A stretch of DNA of 59,778 bases, from NCBI RefSeq assembly GCF_017813245.1, contig NZ_JAGIQL010000022.1, positions 1 to 59,778 on the forward strand, given 5' to 3'. Source of the stretch: Streptomyces montanisoli (lineage in GTDB: Bacteria > Actinomycetota > Actinomycetes > Streptomycetales > Streptomycetaceae). The translations under genes and the position numbers were made by a program. Below are positions 1 through 8,982 of the stretch, piece after piece. The notes under the pieces are model-generated. The model had not been told where the DNA came from. It made no database searches and saw only the letters and a program-made list of their open reading frames with translations. Each line of letters begins with the position of its first letter. Within the stretch, counting starts at the first letter, position 1.

Positions 1-145
1 CCCGCCCGGCGAGCGAGGCGGTGGCATGCGGGGACGGCGACCGCTGGGCCGCCGCCCCGCCGGAGCCGTCCGCCCGTGCGACGGGCGCGGCGATGAGCAC
101 CGACGCGACGGCCAGGGCGCAGGGGGTGCGCAGCCTTGGAATCAC
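1..145 (-). CDS. N-terminal start of a secreted protein (runs off the window)
   Basis: On the minus strand a GTG at 145 opens a frame that stays open to the window edge. The first 24 or so residues have a basic start, a hydrophobic Ala/Val/Leu core and an Ala-Arg-Ala end, which is a typical Sec signal peptide with a likely cleavage after ARA. The residues after it are Gly/Ala/Ser/Pro rich. It starts 43 bases downstream of the kinase stop on the same strand, so it could be co-transcribed. No catalytic domain is visible in the 48 codons present, so function is unknown. Confidence 0.55.
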   Translation of the reverse strand, partial: MIPRLRTPCALAVASVLIAAPVARADGSGGAAAQRSPSPHATASLAGR

Positions 146-188
146 CGAACCAGCGTCACATAAGGCTATGAAACGGGCATCTCGGGCG

Positions 189-1982
189 TCACCCCGTCTT
201 GCCCGTGGACACCTTCAGGTCGAACGTCTGCTCCTTCGGGTCGACCGGGTCGCCGGGCGCCGGGTGCTGTTCGAGCACCTGGCCGTCCGCGTACGCGCCG
301 TTGTCGACGTCCGTCTCGTTCACCTTCCAGCCGACCTTGTTCATGCAGGCCTTGACCGACCTGATGTCCTTGTAGCGGAAGTCCGGCGCGTCGACCTTCG
401 TCGCGTCGCTGTAGTCCTTGTACGCGTTCGTGCAGGCGTCGTCCCGCATCGTCCTGTTGGGCTCCGGGGCCCGGTAGCCCGCGGTCGACGGGCCCGTGCT
501 CGACTTCCCCGACGCCTGGTCGCCGCCGGAGCCCCCGCCCGAGTTCAGTACCGCGACGACACCGCCCGCCGCCGCGAGGACGACGACCGCCGCGCCGATG
601 ACGAGCGGCATCCTCCGCTTCCGCTTGCCGCCGGGCCCGCCCGCGCCGCCGGGCTGCGGGGAGAGCGTGTACGGCGGAGGGGTCGGCGGCAGGCCGCCCT
701 GCTGCCCCTGCGGGTATCCGTACCCGTACCCCTGCTGCCCCGGCGGGGGAGTGCCGTACGGGCCCGGATAGGGCGCCGGGGAGCCGTAGGGTCCCGGCTG
801 CGCGTACGAGGCGCCCGGCGTCTGCTGCCCGGAGCCGGGCTGCCCGGACGCGAGCTGACCCGGCGCCGACTGACCCGGCGCCGACTGCCCCGGCGCGGAC
901 TGCGCCTGGTCGACCGGCGGGAACACCGCGGAGCCCACGCCCGAGCCGCTGTTCGCCCGCGGGGCCCCCTGCACGATCGCGGGCGCGGCGCCCTGCCCGA
1001 TGGCCGCGAGGACGCGCAGGCACTCGGCGCGCATCGCCGCCGCGCCGGGGAAGCGCTCGTTCGGGTTCTTCCGCAGCGCACGCGCCACCAGCGCGTCGAC
1101 GGCCGGCGGGAGCGCACGGTTGACGGACGACGGGACCGGCGGCTCCTCCTGGACGTGCGCGTACGCGATGGCCAGCGGCGAGTCCGCGTCGAACGGCAGC
1201 CGCCCGGTCAGCAGCTGGAAGAGCATGATCCCGACGGAGTAGAGGTCGGAGCGCGCGTCCACGCCACGGCCGAGTGCCTGCTCGGGCGAGAGGTACTGCG
1301 GGGTGCCGACGACCATGCCCGTCTGCGTCATCGCCGTGACGCCGGACTGCATGGCGCGCGCGATGCCGAAGTCCATGACCTTCACCACGCCGCGCGGCGT
1401 GACCATCACGTTGCCCGGCTTGATGTCCCGGTGGACGAGACCCATCTCGTGGCTGGTCTCCAGCGCGGCCAGCACGTCGGACGTGATCGTGAGCGCCTTG
1501 CCCGCCGGCATCGCGCCGTACTGCGCCACGTCGGCCTGGAGCACGGAGCCGAGCGGCTTGCCCTCCACGTACTCCATGACGATGTACGGCATCAGCGCGC
1601 CGCCGAGCTCGTCCTCGCCGGTGTCGAAGACCGAGACGATGTTGGTGTGCGAGAGCTTGGCCACGGACTGCGCCTCGCGGCGGAAGCGCTCGCGGAACGA
1701 CTGCTCCCTGCCGAGATCGGAGTGGAGCGTCTTGATCGCGACCCGCCGGTCTAGCGCGGCGTCGTAGGCGAGGTGGACCGACGCCATTCCGCCCTGTCCC
1801 AACAGGTCACGCAGCTGATAGCGGCCACCGGCGAGCGAGGCGCCCGGCCCCCCGCCGGCTGCCTGCCCCCCGCCGGCTTCCTGCCCCCCGGCCCCCGGTC
1901 CGCCGGCGGCCTGTGCTCCCGGCCCCCCGCCGCCCGGCCCTGATGGAACCCCGTCGCCGCCGTGCGCGCCGTCCTGACTCAT
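189..1982 (-). CDS. Membrane Ser/Thr protein kinase with extracellular PASTA-like domain
   Basis: Hanks-type kinase of 597 residues. The kinase domain (about 53-320) shows the glycine loop LLGQGGMASVHLAY, the VAIK lysine near 84, HRDIKPGN near 184 and DFG near 204. A long Pro/Gly/Gln/Ser linker follows, then a basic patch, one membrane segment (PLVIGAAVVVLAAAGGVVAVL) and an extracellular tail ending in a PASTA-like unit with a late VLEQHPAPGDPV-type motif. Start: ATG at 1982 has a GGGGGAG site; an upstream in-frame ATG at 2063 has no comparable support. It is divergent from a second kinase. The two resemble the paired kinases SCO3820/SCO3821 of S. coelicolor (from memory). Inferred role: sensing of cell-wall fragments or envelope stress. 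Confidence 0.93.
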   Translation of the reverse strand: MSQDGAHGGDGVPSGPGGGGPGAQAAGGPGAGGQEAGGGQAAGGGPGASLAGGRYQLRDLLGQGGMASVHLAYDAALDRRVAIKTLHSDLGREQSFRERFRREAQSVAKLSHTNIVSVFDTGEDELGGALMPYIVMEYVEGKPLGSVLQADVAQYGAMPAGKALTITSDVLAALETSHEMGLVHRDIKPGNVMVTPRGVVKVMDFGIARAMQSGVTAMTQTGMVVGTPQYLSPEQALGRGVDARSDLYSVGIMLFQLLTGRLPFDADSPLAIAYAHVQEEPPVPSSVNRALPPAVDALVARALRKNPNERFPGAAAMRAECLRVLAAIGQGAAPAIVQGAPRANSGSGVGSAVFPPVDQAQSAPGQSAPGQSAPGQLASGQPGSGQQTPGASYAQPGPYGSPAPYPGPYGTPPPGQQGYGYGYPQGQQGGLPPTPPPYTLSPQPGGAGGPGGKRKRRMPLVIGAAVVVLAAAGGVVAVLNSGGGSGGDQASGKSSTGPSTAGYRAPEPNRTMRDDACTNAYKDYSDATKVDAPDFRYKDIRSVKACMNKVGWKVNETDVDNGAYADGQVLEQHPAPGDPVDPKEQTFDLKVSTGKTG

Positions 1983-2411
1983 GGCTGTGCTCCCCCTGGG
2001 ACGCGGTACCCGCCGGGGCGCACCGGGCGGACCGGAGCGCGGGCGCGGCGACCGTGTCCGCATGACCGTGGCCGTGGGAAATCGGCCATCCGATCCCCTC
2101 GTTACGCGCCAAGTCTGCCGGAGGGCGCAGACACGTCAAGCTCGGGTTCCCGTTCCGTGACCGTACGTACAGCAACGCTTCCGGAAGGCCCACAGAAGAG
2201 GCACGTAATTTGCGCAGGGGCCGCGCCGGCGGGTTTGATGGCCGGTCCGTCCGGGCCCGGGGTGCCGTGCGAACCCTGTAGCGTGACCGGCAGCAGCGGG
2301 CGCGACGGCACTGCTCCCGCGACACCCCCCACGACATTCCACATACACCGTGAAGCACGCGCGGCGCACGACACGCGGCGGGCCGCGGACAGAAGACGAC
2401 GGCGAGGACTG
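1983..2411. promoter_or_regulatory. Divergent promoter region between two kinase genes
   Basis: About 430 bases separate the start codons of two divergently read kinase genes. Both have clear Shine-Dalgarno sequences (GGGGGAG before 1982; GGCGAGGA before 2412). No convincing coding frame or long palindrome was found. Promoters for both genes must lie here, but no confident -35/-10 pair was seen. Confidence 0.5.
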
Positions 2412-4115
2412 ATGGCACCCGAACCCGAAGCAGGCGGCGGCGCTACGCCGGATGCTGGGGACTCCTGGGGCATCGGCGGGCTGGTGGGCGACGGCCGGTA
2501 CCGCATGACGCACCGCCTGGGCCGAGGCGGCATGGCGGAGGTGTTCGCCGCGGAGGACGTGCGGCTCGGCCGCACCGTGGCCGTCAAGCTCCTCAGGTCG
2601 GACCTGGCCGAGGACCCGGTCGCGAAGGCGCGCTTCACGCGCGAGGCCCAGTCGGTCGCGGGGCTCAACCACCACGCGGTCGTGGCGGTGTACGACTCGG
2701 GCGAGGACACGGTGGGCGGCAGGACCGTCCCCTACATCGTGATGGAGCTCGTCGAGGGCCGCACCATCCGCGACCTGCTGCTCAACGCGGAGGCGCCGCC
2801 GCCCGAGCAGGCGCTGATCATCGTCTCCGGTGTGCTGGAGGCGCTGGCCTACTCGCACCAGCACGGCATCGTGCACCGCGACATCAAGCCCGCCAACGTG
2901 ATCATCACGGACAGTGGCGCGGTCAAGGTCATGGACTTCGGCATCGCACGCGCGCTGCACGGCGCGCAGTCGACGATGACGCAGACCGGCATGGTCATGG
3001 GCACGCCCCAGTACCTCTCCCCCGAGCAGGCGCTGGGCAAGGCCGTCGACCACCGCAGCGACCTGTACGCGACGGGCTGCCTGCTGTACGAACTGCTCGC
3101 GCAGCGTCCGCCGTTCGTCGGTGAGACCCCGCTCTCGGTGGTCTACCAGCACGTCCAGGACGCGCCCGTGCCGCCGTCCGAGGTCTCCAACGACTGCCCG
3201 CCCGAGCTGGACGGGCTGGTGATGCGGTCGCTGGCGAAGGAGCCCGAGGACCGCTTCCAGAGCGCCGAGGAGATGCGCGGGCTCGTCCAGTACGGGCTCC
3301 AGATGCTCCAGCAGCAGGGCGGCTTCACCGGCACGTGGAACACCGGGGCCGTCCTGCCGCAGGGTCCGGCGACGACGGCCGCGCTCGGCAACACGGGGGC
3401 GACCGCGGCCATGGGCGCCGGCGCCGGGTACGGGCAGTACGGCGAGACCGCGCAGCGGCCCATGCTGCCGCCGATCAACCCGGAGGACGGCGGCTACACC
3501 GGCTACAACGGCGCCGCGGGCAACGGGCAGCGGGGCGCGCGCGGCAAGATGCTGCTGTTCGTCGCGCTCGCGCTGGTCGCCATCGTCGGCGGAGTGGCGT
3601 TCGCGCTGAACAGCATGGGCAACGGGGACAAGAAGCCGGACAACCAGAACCCGGCGCCGACCGTCTCGCAGCCGCACGGGTCCAAGCTGCCGGCACCCAC
3701 GGAGGACCAGACGCAGGACACCGGGCAGCCGCAGGACTCGACGAGCGGCGGCGACCAGGGCGGCTCCGGCTACTCGACGACCCACCAGAAACCGACGCCG
3801 TCGCACTCCCAGGACCAGAAGTCCTCGGACTCGCCGACGCCGTCCGACACCAGCACGTCGGGTGACGGCTCGACGGGCGGGGACCAGTCGCCGCCCCCGT
3901 CGTCGTCCCCGACCACGGGCGGCGACAGCGGCGACAGCGGCGGCAGCGCGGGCAACGGCAACGGCGGCACCGACGCCGGCACCAGCGCGGGCAACGACAA
4001 CGGCGGCGCGGGCAACGGCGGCAGCGCGGGCAACGCCAACGGTGGCAGCGCGAACGCTGGCAGCGCGGGCGCCGGTCCGACGGGCAAGGCGGTCGCGGGC
4101 ACGCTCGGCAACTGA
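2412..4115 (+). CDS. Membrane Ser/Thr protein kinase with low-complexity outer tail
   Basis: 567-residue Hanks-type kinase. The kinase domain (about 29-290) has the glycine loop RLGRGGMAEVFAAED, VAVK lysine near 59, HRDIKPAN near 155 and DFG near 175. One membrane helix follows a basic stretch (MLLFVALALVAIVGGVAFAL, about 380-400). The outer tail has no PASTA unit; instead it is rich in Ser, Thr, Pro and Asp and ends in GNxNGG-like repeats, probably an unfolded wall-spanning stalk. Start ATG 2412 follows GGCGAGGA. It is paralogous to the kinase at 189-1982; the kinase domains are close, the sensor parts differ. A strong hairpin lies just after the stop. Confidence 0.92.
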   Translation: MAPEPEAGGGATPDAGDSWGIGGLVGDGRYRMTHRLGRGGMAEVFAAEDVRLGRTVAVKLLRSDLAEDPVAKARFTREAQSVAGLNHHAVVAVYDSGEDTVGGRTVPYIVMELVEGRTIRDLLLNAEAPPPEQALIIVSGVLEALAYSHQHGIVHRDIKPANVIITDSGAVKVMDFGIARALHGAQSTMTQTGMVMGTPQYLSPEQALGKAVDHRSDLYATGCLLYELLAQRPPFVGETPLSVVYQHVQDAPVPPSEVSNDCPPELDGLVMRSLAKEPEDRFQSAEEMRGLVQYGLQMLQQQGGFTGTWNTGAVLPQGPATTAALGNTGATAAMGAGAGYGQYGETAQRPMLPPINPEDGGYTGYNGAAGNGQRGARGKMLLFVALALVAIVGGVAFALNSMGNGDKKPDNQNPAPTVSQPHGSKLPAPTEDQTQDTGQPQDSTSGGDQGGSGYSTTHQKPTPSHSQDQKSSDSPTPSDTSTSGDGSTGGDQSPPPSSSPTTGGDSGDSGGSAGNGNGGTDAGTSAGNDNGGAGNGGSAGNANGGSANAGSAGAGPTGKAVAGTLGN

Positions 4116-4125
4116 TGCCCCGGAA

Positions 4126-4167
4126 CGCCCCGGAGGCGGGCGCCCGCCCGCGCCCGCCTCCGGGGCG
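4126..4167. terminator. Bidirectional terminator hairpin
   Basis: Perfect 16-bp inverted repeat (CGCCCCGGAGGCGGGC and its complement) with a 10-base loop, between the stop codons of two convergent genes. There is no U-tract, as is usual in Streptomyces. Confidence 0.85.
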
Positions 4168-4174
4168 CCGCGCG

Positions 4175-5221
4175 TCAGGACGTGAACGCGTCGCGCACCG
4201 CCTCGTACTCCTTCGTCCACCACACCGCGAGGGCCGACACCGCCGCGAACTGCGGGTCGGCCCTGCGGTCGTGGCGCACGTAGCGCCAGCGCAGCACCCA
4301 GAAGTCGTTCAGCCGCTCCCACCACACCCGGTGCACGGCTGCCGCCAGCTCGCGCGCGTCCGCGCCGGCCGCCCGCCGGTACGCCGTCGCGTACGCGCGC
4401 ACCTTCGTCAGCTCCAGCTCCCCCGTCGGCCGTACGAAGAAGATCGCGGCGGCCCGCACGGCCTCCTCCGCGCGCGGCTGGACCGCGAGCCGGTCCCAGT
4501 CCACGATCGCGGCGGGCTCCACGCCCCGGTAGAGCAGGTTCAGCGGGTGGAAGTCGCCGTGCACCCAGCCGGGGGCGGGCTCGGCGCCGGGCGGCGGCCT
4601 GCGGTGCGCGTGGCGTTCGAGCAGCTCCCTGCGCTCGACGAGGCGGTGGACGGCCAGCTCGTCGAAGGCGTCTCCGGGGGAGTGCCCGCGCGCCAGCGCC
4701 AGCAGCTCGGCGATGTCCTGGAACGTGCGGGCCGGGTCCCTGCTCTCGTGCGCGGCGCCCTGCTGCTGCACGCCACCCGTCGCGCCGTCGCCCATCACGT
4801 GGTCCAGGCAGGTGTGCACGAGGCCGAGCAGGCCGCCGAGGCGCCGCGAGGCGCGCGCCGTGAGCTGCGCGCCGTCGCGGTGCCTGCCGTCGATCCAGGG
4901 GTGCAGCGCGTAGCAGCGGCCCCCGATGACGGCGACCGTGTCGCCGCCCGCGCCCTCCACGGGCGGTGCGACCGGCACGCCGAGCTCCTGGAGGCGCTGC
5001 GTGGCGCGGTGCTGGCGGACGATCGCCTCGGGATCGCCGTCCAGGTGGTGCTTGAGGAAGTACGCGCCGCGCGTGGTCGCGACCCGGTAGCCGCGGTTGA
5101 GCAGGCCCTGGGTGACCGGCTCGCACGAGACGGGTTCGCCCGCGATCCGGTAGTGGTGCAACAGGGCGCGCAGGGGCGGTCCTGGGACGGGTGGGACGAG
5201 AGTGGCAGATGAGCGCGGCAC
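4175..5221 (-). CDS. Aminoglycoside/choline-type phosphotransferase (APH fold)
   Basis: 348 residues of the APH/homoserine-kinase-like fold. Visible marks: a nucleotide-binding start (LLNRGYRVATTRGAYFLKHH, with the ATP lysine), the Brenner-type catalytic motif GWVHGDFHPLNLLY (catalytic Asp and Asn), and the metal-binding VDWDRL. The substrate cannot be read from sequence; small-molecule kinases for aminoglycosides, choline, homoserine or sugars share this fold. The GTG start at 5221 lies three bases after the stop of the upstream gene, which suggests translational coupling; its own ribosome site is weak, so a later start is possible. It converges on the kinase gene, with a terminator between. 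Confidence 0.8.
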   Translation of the reverse strand: MPRSSATLVPPVPGPPLRALLHHYRIAGEPVSCEPVTQGLLNRGYRVATTRGAYFLKHHLDGDPEAIVRQHRATQRLQELGVPVAPPVEGAGGDTVAVIGGRCYALHPWIDGRHRDGAQLTARASRRLGGLLGLVHTCLDHVMGDGATGGVQQQGAAHESRDPARTFQDIAELLALARGHSPGDAFDELAVHRLVERRELLERHAHRRPPPGAEPAPGWVHGDFHPLNLLYRGVEPAAIVDWDRLAVQPRAEEAVRAAAIFFVRPTGELELTKVRAYATAYRRAAGADARELAAAVHRVWWERLNDFWVLRWRYVRHDRRADPQFAAVSALAVWWTKEYEAVRDAFTS

Positions 5222-5224
5222 TCG

Positions 5225-5683
5225 TCAGATGGTAGTTGACGCTGCGTGTTCGCTCGGTCGCTCCCCGGACCCACGCGGCAGCAGCCGGTGGACGGACGTC
5301 AGCCGGGGCACGATCCGCAGGTAGACGGCGTCGAACCGCTCCCCGTCCACCAGCAGCGGCTCGGGCCCGAACAGCGCGCTCTCCTCGTCCGTCGGCCGCA
5401 CGGTCACCGCGGTGCCGATGCACTGGACCGACCACCGCGGCTCCTGGTCCTGCGCGGCGCTGCCGGGGGCCAGGTTGTCCGCCCCGTACGCGACGACGCT
5501 GCCGCTGCACGCGCGGTGGTAGCCGAGCCCCGCGTGCATGCGCAGGAGCAGGGCGCCGGGCAGGACGACATGGCGTGCGGGTGCGACGAACGGCATGGCA
5601 CGCAGGGTCGCCGCGAGCCTTCCGTAGGGGACACGCGCCAGGAGGGCGGTGGCCTCTGTGACGTCGGGGGCTTCGGTGGGCAT
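5225..5683 (-). CDS. Pyridoxamine 5'-phosphate oxidase-like flavin/F420-binding protein
   Basis: 152 residues. The pattern RVPYGRLAATLRAMPFVAPARHVVLPGALLLRMHAGLGYH, in short pieces, and the later SVQCIGTAVTV and YLRIVPRLTSVHR, fit the split-barrel PNPOx-like family that binds FMN or F420 and often acts as a reductase or redox sensor. ATG 5683 is chosen because the family similarity begins there and AGGGTGGTGAC precedes it. The next gene (APH fold) starts three bases after the stop, so the two form an operon. Substrate unknown. Confidence 0.6.
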   Translation of the reverse strand: MPTEAPDVTEATALLARVPYGRLAATLRAMPFVAPARHVVLPGALLLRMHAGLGYHRACSGSVVAYGADNLAPGSAAQDQEPRWSVQCIGTAVTVRPTDEESALFGPEPLLVDGERFDAVYLRIVPRLTSVHRLLPRGSGERPSEHAASTTI

Positions 5684-5953
5684 GTCACCACCCTGCGTCA
5701 CCGGCCCGCCGCTCCGAAAGAGGAGACGGCCCCGAGAAATGAGGCCGTAGGTCCCGAGTGCTGCGGGTCCGCCCACCCGTCCATACGGAACTGGCCGCCG
5801 AGCGACGCCAAACAAGCCCAATGTTCGTGGCCGATCTCTGAGATGGGATCAAGGGCGACGTCTACGCATGATGGGGGCGTTCCTGGCTGACCGGAACGCT
5901 CCGGCAGTCGTACTCTCCGTAGAGGAACCAAGGCCAGTGAGGTGTCGGAGAAG

Positions 5954-6241
5954 ATGGCCGCCAGGATTGAGCGCCCAGCCGCCGTCCACCCCGTGCGCCT
6001 TGCCGGCCTCCTCGCTCTTCTGCTGCTCGCCGTAGCATGCGGGCACAGTGCTGGTGATGCACCGCAGCACTGCTCATCGTCCGCCGCTGCGGCCGCGTCG
6101 CCGACCAGCCATCGGGAAGGAATGTCCGCGTCGCCGTGGACCATGGGTCGGGTGCGTAGCGCCCGTCCTGCTCCGATGCCCTCGAAGCAAGCACAGGAGA
6201 CGGAGGGGCCGGCCTCTTCATCCTGCGCTGCGAGCGACTGA
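5954..6241 (+). CDS. Possible small lipoprotein
   Basis: A 95-residue frame from ATG 5954 with GGAG just upstream. Its N-terminus has basic residues, a leucine-rich core (LAGLLALLLLAVACG) and a cysteine in lipobox position, followed by a Ser/Ala-rich tail. No family is recognised. Support is modest: the reading frame is short and other frames are open too, but a perfect 11-bp hairpin begins 18 bases after its stop, as expected for a real transcript. The flanking bases from 5684 to 5953 hold nothing I can name. Confidence 0.35.
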   Translation: MAARIERPAAVHPVRLAGLLALLLLAVACGHSAGDAPQHCSSSAAAAASPTSHREGMSASPWTMGRVRSARPAPMPSKQAQETEGPASSSCAASD

Positions 6242-6259
6242 AGAGCATGCGTACCCCCG

Positions 6260-6292
6260 GCACCGGACGGCGACCACGCTCCCGTCCGGTGC
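6260..6292. terminator. Terminator-like hairpin
   Basis: Perfect 11-bp inverted repeat (GCACCGGACGG and its complement) with an 11-base loop, downstream of the possible small lipoprotein gene and upstream of the ATP-binding protein gene. Confidence 0.6.
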
Positions 6293-6405
6293 TGTGTACG
6301 AAGGGCGGGCCGGGCAGCTCCCTGCTTGATGCGGACGGATCGCCCGCGCGAGATGGGCGACCCAGTGGCAGGCCGGCCCGAGGACATGGGGAGGGAAGGA
6401 CGGCC

Positions 6406-6912
6406 GTGGACGAGCAGGGTGGGCCCGTGGTGGCCCTGCTGGTGGGTCTCACTGGATCGGGAAAGACGACGTACTCCAAGCGGGTTCTGGAGCCGGCCGG
6501 GGCGGTGCGGCTTTCCGTGGACGAGCTGGTTTTCGAGCGACACGGCCGGTACGGCGTCGACTATCCGGAGTGGAAGTACTTCGAGCTGGAGGCCCCAGCG
6601 GTAGAGGAGGTCCGGCGCCGCTTGGTCGAGTTGGTCACGCAAGGGCAGGACGTCGTTCTCGACCATGGACTGTGGCTGCGAAAGGACCGTGCGGAGTGGG
6701 CGCAGCTCGCGCACTCGACGGGGGCACGGACGCGGTTGCTGTACTTTCCGGTGGAGCGTGCGGAGCTGTTGCGCCGACTGGACGAACGCAACCGCTCCCG
6801 CGCGGACGCCAATGCGCTCACGGTCACGGAGAGCGCATTGGACGACTTCCACGACAGGTTCGAGCCGCCATCCGGCGAGGGTGAGGAGGTCATCCCTCCT
6901 GGCTGGCTGTGA
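6406..6912 (+). CDS. P-loop ATP-binding protein, zeta-toxin/polynucleotide-kinase-like
   Basis: 168 residues. The Walker A motif LVGLTGSGKTTYSK lies at about 8-20, followed by VRLSVDELVFERHG (acidic residue after beta-2) and QDVVLDHGLWLRKDRAEW, a Walker-B-like strand. A later RRLDERNRSRADANALTV resembles the lid with arginines of nucleotide or small-molecule kinases. The family (AAA_33) phosphorylates nucleic acid ends, antibiotics or cell-wall precursors; the substrate here is unknown. GTG 6406 is used because GGGAAGGA sits five bases upstream. It stands alone next to truncated genes, so it may be part of an accessory patch. Confidence 0.7.
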   Translation: MDEQGGPVVALLVGLTGSGKTTYSKRVLEPAGAVRLSVDELVFERHGRYGVDYPEWKYFELEAPAVEEVRRRLVELVTQGQDVVLDHGLWLRKDRAEWAQLAHSTGARTRLLYFPVERAELLRRLDERNRSRADANALTVTESALDDFHDRFEPPSGEGEEVIPPGWL

Positions 6913-6939
6913 GGACGCCGGGGAGGCTTCCACGACGAG

Positions 6940-7680
6940 ACCAACGTGGTCGCCTCCTCGTTCCACCAGTCCGGCACCTCGCAGAGACTCACGGGACGCA
7001 GTGGCATTCCTGGCCGGGCCGTGATCCGGCCGCCGTGCCGGTCGAGGTGATCGAGGAGACGCCTGGCCTCCGACAGGAGCGCTGGGCTACGTGTCGTCCA
7101 CGAGCCGTCGGACCAGTGCGCGGCCCGGCGTTCCACGATCTCCCGGAGTTTGCTCCGCCTTGAAGTGGTGCACGGGCACCGGCGTGTTCACGGGGCTGTT
7201 GCCAGGGGCCCGATGCTGGCCCGAGGCGACATCGACCGATGAGTGAGCCATGACGATCTTGCGCGGGTCCCCGCCCAGCACGTTGTGCGTGACGAAGCCG
7301 CCCCGCGGGTACGTGGCGTCCAGCCCGACGTCTGGGGTCCAAGGGCCCAGCCTGCCGTCCCGTGTGACGCGGTCGAGGAGGAGTCCGCCGACGGTGGGCG
7401 TCCCGGATTCCTCCGCTGCGGCGATGGTGTCCGCGAGCGGCACCGGGTACGCCTGGAATTCGTCCGAGTCCGCGAACAGATGCCATCCCGGGCCCGCATG
7501 TGTCCGCAAGGTGTCACGCAGCCGAGTGTTGGTGTCCTCATGCCAGGGGCCACCGCGCACCAGCCTCGGTTCGGCCTGAAGGCCCCGCAGGGTCTTGAGT
7601 ACCTGCGTTCGCAGCTCGGCCGACGTGCCGGTGGGCAGGTGCAGCGCGATCCCCCTGCCGTCGCGGCCAAACTTGCCGAC
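6940..7680 (-). pseudogene. Glycosyltransferase remnant (truncated, frameshifted)
   Basis: Minus-strand reading shows the C-terminal half of a cytoplasmic family-2/92-like glycosyltransferase. Marks are GWHLFADSDEF (the DxD-like acidic motif), GGLLLDRVTRDGRLG and PVHHFKAEQ. The frame stops at 7087, but the expected tail continues in another frame (ARRLLDHLDRHGG, ending near 6950), which shows a frameshift near 7130. The N-terminal nucleotide-sugar domain is missing: similarity stops abruptly near 7680, where a plus-strand regulator fragment begins. Confidence 0.65.
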
Positions 7681-8190
7681 CAGGCCCGTCACCTCGCCGG
7701 GACACGGCCCAGCGCCGCGGCGGCGCTCGCCACCGCGGTGGCCGCGCGCGCCCACGCCGTCGCTGGGAACCGTCCCGTCGCGCTGGCCGCCATCAACGAG
7801 GCCGAGACCATCGCCGACCGGCTCACCCCGAGGCAGCAGGCTGATACGTGGGTGGGCTATCCGGAACAGAAGCACCGCGTACACATGAGCCAGGCGCTGA
7901 CCCTCCTCGGCGAGACCGGCCGCGCCCACGACACACAGCGGCGCGCCCTGGAGATCACTCGAACGCCGTCTCTCATGACGCGTGCGCTCCTCGACATCGA
8001 TCACGCCGCGTGCCGTCTCCACGATGGTGCACCCGACGAGGCGGCCGACATCGCCACGGGCGCGTTCGACGCGCTCCCCGGCTCCTACCGCCACGGGCTC
8101 ACCCGCACCCGGGCGCTCAGCGTCTACCGCTCCCTACCCTCGGCCACCCCCGGCCGAGCCGCACTCGCTGATGCCCTGCGGGCCGCGTGA
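7676..8190 (+). pseudogene. C-terminal fragment of an XRE/TPR-type regulator
   Basis: From about 7676 to the stop at 8190 the plus strand encodes a helix-rich tail typical of Streptomyces XRE regulators with TPR-like repeats: AVAARAHAVAGNRPVALAAI, DTWVGYPEQKHRVHMSQALT and SLMTRALLDIDHAACRL. The N-terminal helix-turn-helix domain is absent. The open frame continues upstream only because it runs antisense through the glycosyltransferase remnant. It is thus a truncated gene fused tail-to-head with another truncated gene. A protein made from this chimeric frame would have no DNA-binding domain. Confidence 0.65.
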
Positions 8191-8295
8191 CGAGCCCCAT
8201 GGCGCCTGCCCCGTCCCAACCGGCTGGACGGCCATGGACGGGTTCATACGGTTGGCCGAGGCCTCCCGGGCGGGGCCTCGCACACCGGGTGCGCG

Positions 8296-8982
8296 TCAGC
8301 GCTTCTCCGCCTGGAGGCGTGCCACGTACGCCGCCGCCTGCGAGCGGCGCTCCATGCCCAGCTTGGACAGCAGCCCGGAGACGTAGTTCTTGATCGTCTT
8401 CTCGGCGAGGTGCAGGCGCTCGCCGATCGCGCGGTTCGTCAGGCCCTCGCCGATCAGGTCGAGGATCTTGCGCTCCTGGTCCGTGAGGCCCGACAGCTTG
8501 TCGTCGGTGCGCGGGTTGTCGCCGTCCCGCAGCCGCTGGAGCACCCGCGCCGTGGCGACCGGGTCGAGCAGCGAGCGGCCCGCGGCGACGTCACGTACGG
8601 CGGTCAGCAGCTCGCTGCCGCGGATCGCCTTGAGCACGTAGCCGGACGCCCCCGCCATGATCGCGTCGAAGAGCGCCTCGTCGTCCGCGAACGACGTCAG
8701 CATCAGGCACTTGATGTCCTCGTCGGCCGACCGGATCTCGCGGCAGACCTCGACGCCGCTGCCGTCCGGCAGGCGCACGTCGAGCACCGCCACGTCAGGA
8801 CGGGTGGCGGGGATGCGCACGAGCGCGTCGGCGGCCGTGGACGCCTCGCCGACGACCTCGATGTCCTCCTCGACGGACAGCAGCTCGTGCACGCCCCGCC
8901 GGACGACCTCGTGGTCGTCAAGGAGGAATACGGTGATTGCGCCTTTTTCTTCGGTTTCTCCCACAATCGAAGTGTCACACAT
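8296..8982 (-). CDS. NarL/FixJ-family response regulator
   Basis: 228 residues. The receiver domain (about 17-130) has the acidic pair LLDDHE, phospho-acceptor Asp in [13 protein letters not shown], the switch Thr in LMLTSF and the Lys in YVLKA. A LuxR-type helix-turn-helix follows ([43 protein letters not shown]). ATG 8982 has AAGGGGTGA just upstream. No sensor kinase is adjacent, so it is an orphan in this window. It is divergent from bkdABC, as is SCO3818 in S. coelicolor (from memory, reported to affect antibiotic production). It may regulate the bkd promoter; that is inference from position. Confidence 0.92.
   Translation of the reverse strand: MCDTSIVGETEEKGAITVFLLDDHEVVRRGVHELLSVEEDIEVVGEASTAADALVRIPATRPDVAVLDVRLPDGSGVEVCREIRSADEDIKCLMLTSFADDEALFDAIMAGASGYVLKAIRGSELLTAVRDVAAGRSLLDPVATARVLQRLRDGDNPRTDDKLSGLTDQERKILDLIGEGLTNRAIGERLHLAEKTIKNYVSGLLSKLGMERRSQAAAYVARLQAEKR

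Noticed and set aside
2136..5510. Very long minus-strand open frame (over 1,000 codons) across the kinase and phosphotransferase genes
   Set aside because: It runs antisense or out of frame to clear genes, is Arg/Ala/Gly/Pro-rich without motifs, and arises from third-position GC bias.
7243..7675. N-terminal half of a novel plus-strand protein continuing into the XRE fragment
   Set aside because: This part lies antisense to recognisable glycosyltransferase motifs and has no family features of its own.
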